A stretch of DNA of 64,000 nucleotides. Origin: Pontiella agarivorans. GTDB taxonomy: Bacteria > Verrucomicrobiota > Kiritimatiellia > Kiritimatiellales > Pontiellaceae. Positions 33,182 to 41,653 of the stretch are shown here, in pieces (within the stretch, counting starts at the first letter, position 1; every line of letters begins with the position of its first letter). A program made the translations under genes and the position numbers. The notes below the pieces were generated by a model. The model saw only the letters and a program-made list of their open reading frames with translations. It searched no databases and had not been told where the DNA came from. The DNA lies in NCBI RefSeq assembly GCF_034531395.1, contig NZ_JARVCO010000010.1:496001-560000 (forward strand). The letters are read 5' to 3'.

Positions 33182-33562
33182 ATGATGCTAAAACAAAAAT
33201 CGTATACTGCAGGGTATATGCTCGTGCTGGCGGGGGTGCTGTCGCTCCCGCTTCTGACCGGGTGTGCCAGCCCTCAGTCGGCGGATGGAGAGAACCCGGC
33301 GGAGGACCCCGTCCGGAAAGCTGATGGGGCGGAAACTGCTGCAGATGTGTCGGCAGAGGAAGGTGCGGTTGCGGCAGCCGAAGTTCACCAGCCGGATGAT
33401 GGGGAAGCCAGCAGCCAGCAGGCACCGGGAAGTACAGCTGTGGCCTCAAATGCGGGGCCTGGCGATGGGCCGCCTCCACATGCCGAGACGCAGCAAAAGG
33501 TTGAAGAAATGGAGCAGAGTCTGGCACCTTTGAAGGCCATCCCGGTTTTGCCGTCTTCCTGA
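33182..33562 (+). CDS. Small low-complexity lipoprotein
   Basis: The 126-aa product has a signal and lipobox LLTGC (Cys about 28). The rest is Ala/Glu/Pro-rich, probably disordered, with a C-terminal 'EEMEQSLAPLKAIPVLPSS' that resembles the tail of the upstream LPP20-like protein (QLEENLKPIATVPINSS). The likeness suggests a partial duplication or a shared anchor motif. A terminator follows. Confidence 0.65.
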   Translation: MMLKQKSYTAGYMLVLAGVLSLPLLTGCASPQSADGENPAEDPVRKADGAETAADVSAEEGAVAAAEVHQPDDGEASSQQAPGSTAVASNAGPGDGPPPHAETQQKVEEMEQSLAPLKAIPVLPSS

Positions 33563-33591
33563 TTCAGCGGAGGCAGAACGAGCACGCCGAA

Positions 33592-33623
33592 AACCCGGCT
33601 GTTTCATTCAGCCGGGTTTTTGT
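33592..33623 (+). terminator. Intrinsic terminator after the lipoprotein pair
   Basis: A 10-bp stem (AACCCGGCTG with CAGCCGGGTT, 7-nt loop) is followed by TTTGTTT. Confidence 0.85.
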
Positions 33624-33624
33624 T

Positions 33625-34080
33625 TACAATAACCGATGGGTTTGAATGCCAGAGGCCTGCTTCCCTGGCCGGAGTCCTATTCTGCAGTCTAATTTTTTGG
33701 CGTCGGGAAGGTCCTGTTTTCTGGTAGAAGGTACAGCTCCTCTTGTCGAAGATTTTTCCTGAGTGACGCGGGGCGGGACTCGGCGAGCGAGTCGATTGCA
33801 ATATATTCATGCAGACTGCACTGCCGCCCTCGAAGGTGAGCCGGCCCCGCCGCTATCAGGATATAGATGAGTCTCGTTTGGTTATTTTTGTATCTTCGGT
33901 TTGTTGGTTTCTGTTTTTCCGCATTGCGCGGTGTAACCGGAAAGAAGTCGGGACAGGAACTTTTTTTCAATGAAAACGGGGCGGGGAGTTCGTGCATATT
34001 CTTTTTAAAGAACTTTTTTATTCATAGATGTTTTAATTGTTTTGTTTTCGAAAAGTTATAGAGTTCCTTTCTGGAGGAGC
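33625..34080. other. Gene-free interval before the hybrid kinase
   Basis: About 455 bp with no supported gene. The right half is unusually A/T-rich. A GACTCG-GCGAG-CGAGTC hairpin lies at about 33778-33794. A minus-strand open stretch (33689-33997) reads HEYIAIDSLAESRPASLRKN but has no start signal or recognised homology. It could be a decayed gene. The last 20 bp hold the GGAGGAG ribosome site of the kinase. Confidence 0.5.
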
Positions 34081-34085
34081 CGGAA

Positions 34086-36770
34086 ATGCTGAAGAGTCAG
34101 TCAGTTCTGCGGATAATACGATCTATTCTTTTTGGCCTGTGGCTCTGCCCCTTTCCGGTTCTGGCGGACTCTGTTCGGCAGCCGCGGGTGTTGCTGATTC
34201 ATTCCTATCACGCGGGCTTTGAGTGGACGGACAGTATTACCGCCGGGGTAATGGGTGGTTTCAAAGATAACGGTGAACAGGTCCGTCTGTTCATCGAATA
34301 CATGGATTCGAAACAGTTTAGGTCGGAAGAGCTCGCGGAACAATTTCGCACACTTATTGCTTTTAAATACAGCAGTTCTCCGCCCGATGTCATTCTCTGT
34401 GCCGATAATAATGCGTTGAACTTCATGCTGGAGCACCGCGCATCTCTTTTTTCGGAGGTACCGATCGTGTTCTGCGGCATCAATCATTTCATGCCCGAAA
34501 TGCTTGGCGGCGCATCGAATATCACCGGAGTCATTGAAGAGCCATCCTATCGGGAGACCGCTGAGCTGGCGCTGAAGATTCATCCGACTGCGAATCGAAT
34601 TTATGTGGTGGCCGGCAGCTCGCGGACCTCAATTCTGCATGTTGAGCATTTTTTGCAGAGTGTCCGGAATCTGGAAAAGCCGGTAGAGATTATTCCCCTG
34701 CAGAATCTGACGAAGCAGGAGTTTGCCGAAGCTCTTGATCAGGTGAAGAAGACGGATATTCTGCTTCTTTTCGGGCTCCATCGAACACGCGATGGCATAT
34801 CGCTTTCCCCGCGCGAATCCTATGTTTTCATCCGCGAACATACGGAGGCACTAATCTATACGTACTGGTCGGTTTACCTCCGAGGTCACACCGAGTTCAT
34901 CACCGGTGGAGTGATGATCGACGGTGAGGTACAGGGGCGCTGGGTGGCGCAGACCGCCCTGAAAATTATCAGGGGAACACCGGCTTTCCGGATCCCGATC
35001 GTGACCGTCAGTCCGAATGTGGCCATTATCAATTTCCAGGAATTGGAACGGCTGGGGCTGGCTGACCGGCCGCTTCCGGAAAAGGTGACGGTAATCAACC
35101 GTCCGTTTTCTTTCTTCGAAACGTACCGGCTGCTGGTGTGGAGTGTGCTGATTGTGGTTGCGGGTATGGGCGCGCAGATTCTGTTTCTGGCTATGAGTAT
35201 CCGGAAGCGGCAGCGGGTGGAGATCGAGCTGCGCGAACGCGAGGAAAAGATGCGTGTTACGCTAAATTCCATTGCCGAGGCAGTTATCGCTACGGATGTC
35301 GACGGGCATGTACTGCAGCTCAACCCGGTGGCTGAAGACCTGATCGAATGGCCGGCCGCCGAAGCGGTCGGTCGGTCGATTGATGATCTTTTCAGTTTGG
35401 TGGATGTCAGGACACAGAAACCGATGGAGAATCCGGTGCAGGAGGTGTCGGACAAAGGCTGGTGCCATATACGGACGAATCAGGTGTTGCTCGTTACCCG
35501 AAACAGGGACGAATACCGGATCGCGGGATCCGGTGCGCCGATCCGGGACCCGCAGGGCAGGATTATGGGAGTGGTTCTGGTCTTTCGGGATGTAACCGAG
35601 GACATTCTCCTTCAGGAAAAGCTGCAGCAGGGACAGAAGATGGATGCCATCGGTCAGCTCGCCGGTGGTGTGGCGCACGATTTCAATAATATGCTTGGGG
35701 GAATCATTGCCTCGACCGAAATGGCACAGATCGAATTGAGGAATAAGAAGGATCCATCCGATCTGCTGGAGCTGATTCTTGGTGCGGCAGACCGTGCGTC
35801 TTCGCTGACCTCGAAGCTGCTGGCCTTCGCGCGCCGGCAGCCACTTTCCCCCGAGCCTGTTGAAATTCACCAGCCGTTGCGTGAAGCTCTGAACCTCTTT
35901 TCCCATACGGCGGATAAGCGGATCCGTATTCACGAGAAGATGCCGGATAAGAGCCTGTGTGTGAACGGCGACTTTTCTCTGCTCCAGGCGGCATTTCTCA
36001 ATCTTTTTATTAATGCTTCGCACGCGATGCCGGAGGGCGGTGATCTCTATATCTCTTCACGTACCGTCAATCTGGACCGGGCCTATTGCGATGCGTCAGT
36101 CTTTGAGTTGGAACCCGGCGACTATATTGAAATTGAAATTCGCGATACCGGTGTCGGCATGCCCGAATCGGTTTTGGGGCGTATTTTTGAGCCATTCTTT
36201 ACGACCAAAGGCGTTGGAAAAGGTACCGGACTGGGGTTGTCCGCCGTTCTCGGAACCCTGCAACAGCATGGTGGAATGATTGCGGTGTACAGCGAGCTGG
36301 AGATCGGAACCGCTTTCACGGTCGCGCTGCCGCTGACCGAGCAGGAGCCGGAAGAGGAGGAGGGGATGCCGACGGAGAAACTCTGCGGCAGCGGAACCAT
36401 TCTGGTTGTGGACGATGAACCCATCATGCGCATTACCTGTCGGGCGATTCTTGAGGGCTACGGGTATGAAGTCCTGGTGGCCGGCGACGGGATCGAAGGG
36501 ATGGAGCTTTTTAAGCAGGAGGCCGGTCGCATTGATCTCGTCATTCTCGATATGGTCATGCCGGAAATGAACGGGAGGGACTGCTTCCTGGAGATCCGCC
36601 ATCTCAGCAAAAATGTGCCGGTCATTATATCCACCGGGTTTTCGCATCTTGAAGAACTTGCGGATCTCCGGGAAAAGGGTCTTTTCGATATCATTCGTAA
36701 ACCGTTTCGGCGAACGGAACTTGGAACGATGGTTTTAAAGGCCCTCCAAGAGGGTTCTCGCGGTGGCTAA
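34086..36770 (+). CDS. Hybrid sensor histidine kinase with ABC-type periplasmic sensor
   Basis: The 894-aa product has a signal segment (about 10-28) and a periplasmic ABC substrate-binding-like sensor (about 33-330; RVLLIHSYHAGFEWTDSITAGV, PPDVILCADNNALNFM). A membrane helix (about 348-370), a coiled coil and a PAS domain (about 385-505) follow. The kinase core has the phospho-acceptor H531 in GGVAHDFNNML and N-box ATPase motifs (FINASHAMPEGG; RDTGVGMP; GKGTGLGL). A C-terminal receiver has D822 in VILDMVMPEMNG. No DNA-binding output domain is present, so a partner regulator must act elsewhere. Its 3' end overlaps hemN by 4 bp on the opposite strand. The ligand is unknown. Confidence 0.9.
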   Translation: MLKSQSVLRIIRSILFGLWLCPFPVLADSVRQPRVLLIHSYHAGFEWTDSITAGVMGGFKDNGEQVRLFIEYMDSKQFRSEELAEQFRTLIAFKYSSSPPDVILCADNNALNFMLEHRASLFSEVPIVFCGINHFMPEMLGGASNITGVIEEPSYRETAELALKIHPTANRIYVVAGSSRTSILHVEHFLQSVRNLEKPVEIIPLQNLTKQEFAEALDQVKKTDILLLFGLHRTRDGISLSPRESYVFIREHTEALIYTYWSVYLRGHTEFITGGVMIDGEVQGRWVAQTALKIIRGTPAFRIPIVTVSPNVAIINFQELERLGLADRPLPEKVTVINRPFSFFETYRLLVWSVLIVVAGMGAQILFLAMSIRKRQRVEIELREREEKMRVTLNSIAEAVIATDVDGHVLQLNPVAEDLIEWPAAEAVGRSIDDLFSLVDVRTQKPMENPVQEVSDKGWCHIRTNQVLLVTRNRDEYRIAGSGAPIRDPQGRIMGVVLVFRDVTEDILLQEKLQQGQKMDAIGQLAGGVAHDFNNMLGGIIASTEMAQIELRNKKDPSDLLELILGAADRASSLTSKLLAFARRQPLSPEPVEIHQPLREALNLFSHTADKRIRIHEKMPDKSLCVNGDFSLLQAAFLNLFINASHAMPEGGDLYISSRTVNLDRAYCDASVFELEPGDYIEIEIRDTGVGMPESVLGRIFEPFFTTKGVGKGTGLGLSAVLGTLQQHGGMIAVYSELEIGTAFTVALPLTEQEPEEEEGMPTEKLCGSGTILVVDDEPIMRITCRAILEGYGYEVLVAGDGIEGMELFKQEAGRIDLVILDMVMPEMNGRDCFLEIRHLSKNVPVIISTGFSHLEELADLREKGLFDIIRKPFRRTELGTMVLKALQEGSRGG
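35034..35048. repeat. TTCCA-N5-TGGAA palindrome in the kinase gene
   Basis: Exact copy, spacer GGAAT. It encodes F-Q-E-L-E (residues about 317-321), near the end of the sensor domain. Confidence 0.55.
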
Positions 36771-38122
36771 ACCGTTTGGGAATAGCGGCCTTTGCGCTGT
36801 TCTTGTTGCAGATAGGCATCGAAGCGCATGGCAATGATCCGGATAAAGAGCCGGCCGAGCGGGGTAACGCGCAGTCCGCTTTCCTCGCGCTGCAGCAGAC
36901 CGTCGGCTTCGAGGTCGTCGAGCGAAGCGAGATCGGCCTTGAAATAATCCGTAAAATCAACACCCAGCTCCGTGGACAGGGCGGCGTAGTCGATGTAGAG
37001 ATTACACATGATATGCATGATGGCCGCATAGCGGATTTTATCGTCACTTGTCATGGTGTAACCGCGCACCAGCGGAAGTCTGCCGTCGTCGAGGGCCTGA
37101 TAGTAGGCTCCGATCTCTTTTTCGTTCTGGAAATACTGTCCGGCTGCGTGTGAAATGGAGGACATACCGAAGCCATGCAGATCAACCCCCTTCAGCGTGC
37201 TGTAACCCTGGAAGTTGCGTTGCAGTGTGCCGTCGGCCAGAGCAACGGCCATGGCATCGTCCGGCTTTGCAAAATGATCCATGCCGATATAAACGTAACC
37301 TGCACCGGTCAGTTTTTCGATGGCCAGCTGCAGGAGCTGAAGTTTGGTTTCTGTATCTGGAAGTTTGTCTTCCAGCGTTTTCTGGAACGGTTTGATCCAG
37401 GGGATATGCGCATAACTGTAAACCGCCAGCCGATCCGGCGAAAGAGTCAGCACGTCATCAATGGTTTGTTCGAAGGAGTGCAGCGTCTGTGTGGGCAGGC
37501 CGTAGATGAGGTCAAAATTGACGGAGCTCATACCGCAATCGCGTACCCACTGATTCGCCTGGGCAACCACTTCCAGAGGCTGGATGCGGGCAATGGTTTT
37601 CTGCACATCCGGATGGGTATCCTGAACGCCGAGGGAGGCGCGATTGAACCCGGCATGCTGCAGCGCCTGAACTTTTTCAAGGGTCAGACCGCGCGGATCG
37701 ATTTCAACACCGGCTTCGACGTTCGGGCTCACAGAAAAATTGCCGTGAATCAGTTTGCCGAGTTGTTCGAGTTCCTCTTCAAGCAGAAAAGTCGGAGTTC
37801 CTCCACCCAGCTGGATCTGTACGACACCGGATTCGGCATTGATGAACGGGCGCCGCAACTCGATTTCTTTCTGCAGATAGTCGAGATAGACCGCGCTGCG
37901 GTCCTGCTGTCCGGTTACAATATTGGTGCAGCCGCAGTAAAGGCATTGCCGTTTGCAGAACGGCAAATGGAAATAAAGAGACAGCGGGGAGTGCACACTT
38001 GCGCAGGTGTGATCCAGGCTGAAGTCTTCGGTGAAGTGCGTGGCCGGGGGATAGGAGGTATAGCGGGGCCCCGGCTGGTTATATTTGCGAAGCTGATTGA
38101 GACTGACATTGATACCGGTCAT
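36767..38122 (-). CDS. hemN: Oxygen-independent coproporphyrinogen III dehydrogenase HemN
   Basis: This radical-SAM enzyme decarboxylates coproporphyrinogen III to protoporphyrinogen IX without oxygen. The 451-aa product has the HemN opening RYTSYPPATHF. The cluster motif FCKRQCLYCGC has cysteines at about 56, 60 and 63 plus the HemN-typical following Cys. VQIQLGGGTPTFL, GVEIDPRGLTLEKVQ, NRASLGVQD and FDLIYGLPTQTLHSF are also present, so it is true HemN rather than HemW. Residues about 38-44 (HTCASVH) come from an imperfect copy of the CACACCTGCGCAGGTGTG palindrome. It overlaps hemE by 4 bp. Confidence 0.95.
   Translation of the reverse strand: MTGINVSLNQLRKYNQPGPRYTSYPPATHFTEDFSLDHTCASVHSPLSLYFHLPFCKRQCLYCGCTNIVTGQQDRSAVYLDYLQKEIELRRPFINAESGVVQIQLGGGTPTFLLEEELEQLGKLIHGNFSVSPNVEAGVEIDPRGLTLEKVQALQHAGFNRASLGVQDTHPDVQKTIARIQPLEVVAQANQWVRDCGMSSVNFDLIYGLPTQTLHSFEQTIDDVLTLSPDRLAVYSYAHIPWIKPFQKTLEDKLPDTETKLQLLQLAIEKLTGAGYVYIGMDHFAKPDDAMAVALADGTLQRNFQGYSTLKGVDLHGFGMSSISHAAGQYFQNEKEIGAYYQALDDGRLPLVRGYTMTSDDKIRYAAIMHIMCNLYIDYAALSTELGVDFTDYFKADLASLDDLEADGLLQREESGLRVTPLGRLFIRIIAMRFDAYLQQEQRKGRYSQTV
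37994..38011. repeat. CACACCTGCGCAGGTGTG-family palindrome inside hemN
   Basis: CACACTTGCGCAGGTGTG, one mismatch from a perfect 18-bp palindrome. In frame it encodes H-T-C-A-S-V, close to the H-T-C-A-G-V of the cmoA copy. Confidence 0.75.
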
Positions 38123-39162
38123 TTGAAATCCTGAACCGCTTCCGTTACAGCCTGAATGGCGGCAAGGTCGGCATCGGGCGGAACGCCGTGGCCTAGGTTG
38201 AAAATAAAGCCGTTACGTCCCCGCATACGTTCACAGATCCGGCGGGCCTCTTCAGCCGCGGAATTGGGGCGGGCAATCAGAAGCGCGGGGTCGAGATTGC
38301 CTTGGACGGCGACATCGGCGGGGAGACCGTCAGCCACTTCGCGCAGGTCGATACTCCAGTCGATGCTGAGTACATTGCCGCCGGTCTGGACCACCTGTTT
38401 CCAGTTATGGTGCACATTGCGGGCAAATACAATGGTTGGAACTGCGCCGCCGACGGCATCGATGATTCGCTGCATCCATAGTCCGGAATAGCGCCAGAAC
38501 AGATTCGGGGCCAGTGTGCCGCCCTGACTGTCGAAAATCTGAATTACATCCGCTCCGGCATCGATCTGGGCCTTAATGTAAACAATCGTGGCTTCGGTGA
38601 TTTTTTCGAGCAGAGAGAAAAAGAGTTTAGGCTCATCATGCAGGGCTGCGCGCGACCTTAGATTCTCCCGGGAGCTTCCACCTTCGACCATGAACGAGGC
38701 AAGCGTCCAGGGGGAGCCGGCAAACCCAATGATGGCGCGTTCGTCGCCGAGTTCTTTCCGGGCAACTTTGATGGCTTCCGGGGTGTAGCCAATGTGATCG
38801 AGCACATTTTTCGGGTTCAGCCGGTCTACATCGGCTTTGGAATTCAGTGCAAAATCGACTTCCACACCGCCCTTTTCGAGCAGTTCATATTTGGCGCCCA
38901 TGGCTTCGGAAATCACGAGGATGTCGGAGAAGATGACGGCGGCGTCGTAGCCGAAACGACGAATCGGCTGGAGGGTCACCTCCGCCGCCGTTTCCGGGTT
39001 TTGCACCAACTCGGTAAATTTCCGGGTTTCTTTCAAGGCCATGTATTCTGGCAGAGAACGTCCGGCCTGGCGCATCATCCAGATGGGCGGCCGGTCAACG
39101 GGTTCGCATTTGCAGGCACGCAAAAAGCGCTCACGGCAGGTCATAGTGTTTTCTTCGCTCAT
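38119..39162 (-). CDS. hemE: Uroporphyrinogen decarboxylase HemE
   Basis: HemE removes four carboxyl groups from uroporphyrinogen III to give coproporphyrinogen III. The 347-aa TIM barrel has the N-terminal signature RPPIWMMRQAGRSLPEY, the catalytic Asp region GYDAAVIFSDILVISEAMG, FAGSPWTLASFMVEGGSS and the C-terminal FNLGHGVPPDADL. A second ATG six codons in (MTCRERFL) is an alternative start. It is first in a two-gene run with hemN, which takes its product. Confidence 0.96.
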   Translation of the reverse strand: MSEENTMTCRERFLRACKCEPVDRPPIWMMRQAGRSLPEYMALKETRKFTELVQNPETAAEVTLQPIRRFGYDAAVIFSDILVISEAMGAKYELLEKGGVEVDFALNSKADVDRLNPKNVLDHIGYTPEAIKVARKELGDERAIIGFAGSPWTLASFMVEGGSSRENLRSRAALHDEPKLFFSLLEKITEATIVYIKAQIDAGADVIQIFDSQGGTLAPNLFWRYSGLWMQRIIDAVGGAVPTIVFARNVHHNWKQVVQTGGNVLSIDWSIDLREVADGLPADVAVQGNLDPALLIARPNSAAEEARRICERMRGRNGFIFNLGHGVPPDADLAAIQAVTEAVQDFK

Positions 39163-39200
39163 GCGGGGGTTTATGGCACAAATCCGGTCTGGTATTCGAT

Positions 39201-39237
39201 AAAAAAAGCCCCGACACCGTTTCCGGTCGTCGGGGCT
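39201..39237 (-). terminator. Intrinsic terminator of the secreted-protein operon
   Basis: Read on the minus strand, a stem of about 12 bp (AGCCCCGAC...GTCGGGGCT with inner pairs, arms 39207-39219 and 39224-39237) is followed by seven U residues (39201-39207). It follows the pseudogene at the end of the leftward operon and separates it from hemE. Confidence 0.88.
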
Positions 39238-39279
39238 GCCATCCTGTTTCCGGATAAATCGGAATCCGATTTCAGTTCC

Positions 39280-39606
39280 TCATTCTGAATGGACGCGGAA
39301 GAAGGCGGCTCCGTTGGAGGCAGGAATCTCCCAGGTGACGGCATCGGTGATATCTTTGGTGATAACGACGCGGTTCGGCATCGTGTATCCCGGCGTCACG
39401 GTTTCGCCAGCTTCATAAACGCCGTCATTCACCATCACCGTGTCGCCGTCTGAGGCGGCGTCGACCGCCGACTGAATGGTCGTGGAGGCTTTGGCCTACG
39501 TTTCATAGGGCGGCGTGTCTGAACCCGTTGGTGAAACATAGTAGGTCGTGGATAACGCGCTGGACGCTAGTATGGACAAGGCGATGCTATAGGCTGTTTT
39601 TTTCAT
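39280..39606 (-). pseudogene. Internally deleted, stop-interrupted copy of a beta-helix gene
   Basis: The minus strand from ATG 39606 encodes a signal peptide and TTYYVSPTGSDTPPYET, then a TAG stop (39496-39498), then AKASTTIQSAVDAASDGDTVMVN...PNRVVITKDIT. It jumps straight to DAVTWEIPASNGAAFFRVHSE and a stop. Both ends closely match the intact neighbour at 43846-46014 (first about 90 residues; last about 21). The middle 600 residues are missing and the Trp codon of 'WGTAAT' corresponds to the TAG. This is a paralog reduced to its two ends by an internal deletion. It keeps a normal operon position. Confidence 0.85.
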
Positions 39607-39645
39607 AATGAAGTCTCCTCATGAATACTAATCGGTAGGCCGAAG

Positions 39646-40761
39646 TTATTTTTTAATGGGGGTCACTCGGTAGTAACACGCATTGGTGCCGGATGGGTCG
39701 ATGGCGTGTTCGGAGGAACCGCCTTCTCCGGCCAGATAAAACCAGGTGGTCCAGTCGGTTAGATTGGTGGAGGTTTCAACCTGATAGGTGATGCCTTCTT
39801 CGCCAGCGAGCACGAGGCTCAGGTCGCCGGGGTTTTTGCCGGGGCCGATGGTTCCTGCAGGTTCTGCTTCGGGCGGGGTGTTCTCGCCATAAGGCAGGAA
39901 AGTGCCATTGCCCGCGATGACTTCGACGGTGTATTCCACTTTCTTGTTTGTGAAATCTGGTGGTGTTACGTAGCCATTCCCTCCTGTGGCGCACGGACCG
40001 GCCATGGTTCCGAGGTAGCCCCGTCCGGAGCCATCGCCCAGCCACTTCCCCGCGCTTGACGAGTTGCTCAGGAGTGTATCGATCGCAACCATGGCTCCGT
40101 TGGTGACGGTGAAGGAAAGCTCAAAGTCGGTCATGGAAGTTGTACCCGAATTTTCGTCACTCTGACTGAATGTCCGCTCATAACCCAGTTGGTTCTCGAA
40201 GGGGAGCTGGTCGTATTCGGGTAGCATAAAACAACCTTCGGCAATATTCATTAGGTCGCCAACGATGGGAAGAATGCTTCCGTGGGTGTCGGTGATCATG
40301 GAGTAGACTCCGCCATACGCGTCAGCACTACCGATGGATTGGATCCAGTCGTTCACGGTATAGCTGACGCGAATGGTTAGTTCGTCGTCGCAGGTGGCGC
40401 GGTAATAATCGCGCATCCCGACGGTAACCCGCATGCAAGAGTGTTCGACGGTATTGTTGATGGTGGATGCGCCGCAGTATGATCGCAAGACACGGTTGGT
40501 GGGATCGACGGAAAACTGGCCGCGGATTTCGGCCATGTTTTTAACTGAGCCGGTGCCTGCGCTACTTCCGCTACCCCAGCTGCCTTCGTCATACACGTTG
40601 CTTTCATAGGGGTTACTGGTTCCGGAAAAAGCGCAGCGAATGCTGATGGGCTGGTCTTTGTGGTGACCGGAGCCCTCCATCTCCGCCTGCCAGAAGCAGG
40701 TGTTGGCGTAGGTGAGTGCGGGGAGGGCCAGCGCGGTGATTATTAGGTTTTTTAAATGCAT
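39646..40761 (-). CDS. Secreted protein of unknown function
   Basis: The 371-aa product has a signal peptide (MHLKNLIITALALPALTYA) and no recognised catalytic domain. The mature part is rich in Gly, Ser, Thr and Asn with several cysteines (TCFW, IRCAFSG, SYCGAS, HSCMR, ATCDDE, EGCFML), suggesting disulfides. The last about 75 residues (YQVETSTNLTDWTTWFYLAGEGG...YYRVTPIKK) match the terminal beta domain of other secreted proteins in the window. It is the fifth gene of the operon, 30 bp after the GWI-repeat gene. Confidence 0.7.
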   Translation of the reverse strand: MHLKNLIITALALPALTYANTCFWQAEMEGSGHHKDQPISIRCAFSGTSNPYESNVYDEGSWGSGSSAGTGSVKNMAEIRGQFSVDPTNRVLRSYCGASTINNTVEHSCMRVTVGMRDYYRATCDDELTIRVSYTVNDWIQSIGSADAYGGVYSMITDTHGSILPIVGDLMNIAEGCFMLPEYDQLPFENQLGYERTFSQSDENSGTTSMTDFELSFTVTNGAMVAIDTLLSNSSSAGKWLGDGSGRGYLGTMAGPCATGGNGYVTPPDFTNKKVEYTVEVIAGNGTFLPYGENTPPEAEPAGTIGPGKNPGDLSLVLAGEEGITYQVETSTNLTDWTTWFYLAGEGGSSEHAIDPSGTNACYYRVTPIKK

Positions 40762-40791
40762 GGTTTTGGATTTCGTTGAGTTGGTGTTTTT

Positions 40792-41643
40792 TTAATTCGA
40801 GAGCGGTGGACGAGCGATGATTCGGTAGAAACGCGCGTCGCGTGTCGGGCCCCCTTTGATGGACTGGCTGGCGGTGGTTCCGGTTGGATAGGTTGCCGTA
40901 TGTTGGATCCAATTGGTTCCAAGGTCGGAGCTGTATTCAATATTATATTGCCGGCTTGGTTTACTGGTCCAGGTGAGCTTTTGGCTGAAGGAGGTTAGCG
41001 CCAGGTCGGTGATCATGAGCTGATCATCGGCATCCTTCGGGTTGGTGTCGGCCAAATATTCATCGCGGTCCGAAACGCCATCGCCATCCTTGTCGCCATT
41101 GCGAGAGAGCACCGTCAAGGCGTTGCGTCCAAAGGTGACGTAGCGATATTCCCACGCATCGGGGATGCCGTCGAAATCGTTGTCATTTCCGGGAGCCAGC
41201 GAAGTGGTTCGAATGGAGTTGAGATCAATCCACCCCATGTTGGCACTCCAGATATGACCCGTGAGTTCGCCGGTCTTCAGATTGATGGCGGGCTTCCCAT
41301 AGGTTTGCTCAAAGTTGATCCAACCAATATTTGCGCCATAGGCATAGCCGGTCAGGTGACCCTGCCCGTCGTGGTTGACGCCATAGTCGGAAGCATAGTT
41401 TTGAGCGTAGTTTTTTCCGTTCATCGGCGAACCATCGCCCAGATGAATCCAGCCGACGTTGGCGCTGTAGAGATAGCCAGAGCAGTAAAACTCGCCGACG
41501 ATCATGCCGTTGGTTCCATCGGCCCGCGCATCCACCCAGCCAATATTGGCGCCATAAGCTTCGCTGTTGACGGGAGCGATGGTGCTTTCCGAGAAAGCGG
41601 TTGAAACGGAAAGAATGGATAAAAGCATAATAAGCCTTTTCAT
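40792..41643 (-). CDS. Secreted protein with four (Y/W)xAN(I/V/M)GW(I/V) repeats
   Basis: The 283-aa product has a signal peptide (about 1-18), then four copies of a motif: YGANIGWVD (about 30), YSANVGWIH (about 59), YGANIGWIN (about 102) and WSANMGWID (about 132). The copies are separated by glycine-rich turns with G(D/E)L/HLTG(Y/H) between the later copies. A thrombospondin-3-like segment follows (DNDFDGIPDAWEY...NGDKDGDGVSDRDEYLADTNPKD), then the terminal beta domain (YNIEYSSDLGTNW...RFYRIIARP). The repeat may form a small beta solenoid or propeller. Start set at 41643, before the signal, 10 bp after the upstream gene. Confidence 0.72.
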   Translation of the reverse strand: MKRLIMLLSILSVSTAFSESTIAPVNSEAYGANIGWVDARADGTNGMIVGEFYCSGYLYSANVGWIHLGDGSPMNGKNYAQNYASDYGVNHDGQGHLTGYAYGANIGWINFEQTYGKPAINLKTGELTGHIWSANMGWIDLNSIRTTSLAPGNDNDFDGIPDAWEYRYVTFGRNALTVLSRNGDKDGDGVSDRDEYLADTNPKDADDQLMITDLALTSFSQKLTWTSKPSRQYNIEYSSDLGTNWIQHTATYPTGTTASQSIKGGPTRDARFYRIIARPPLSN

Positions 41644-41653
41644 GCGTCGTTTC

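Noticed and set aside
33689-33997. Possible transposase remnant before the hybrid kinase
   Set aside because: The open stretch reads HEYIAIDSLAES but has no recognised transposase motif, terminal inverted repeats or target duplication, so it is listed only as a gene-free interval.
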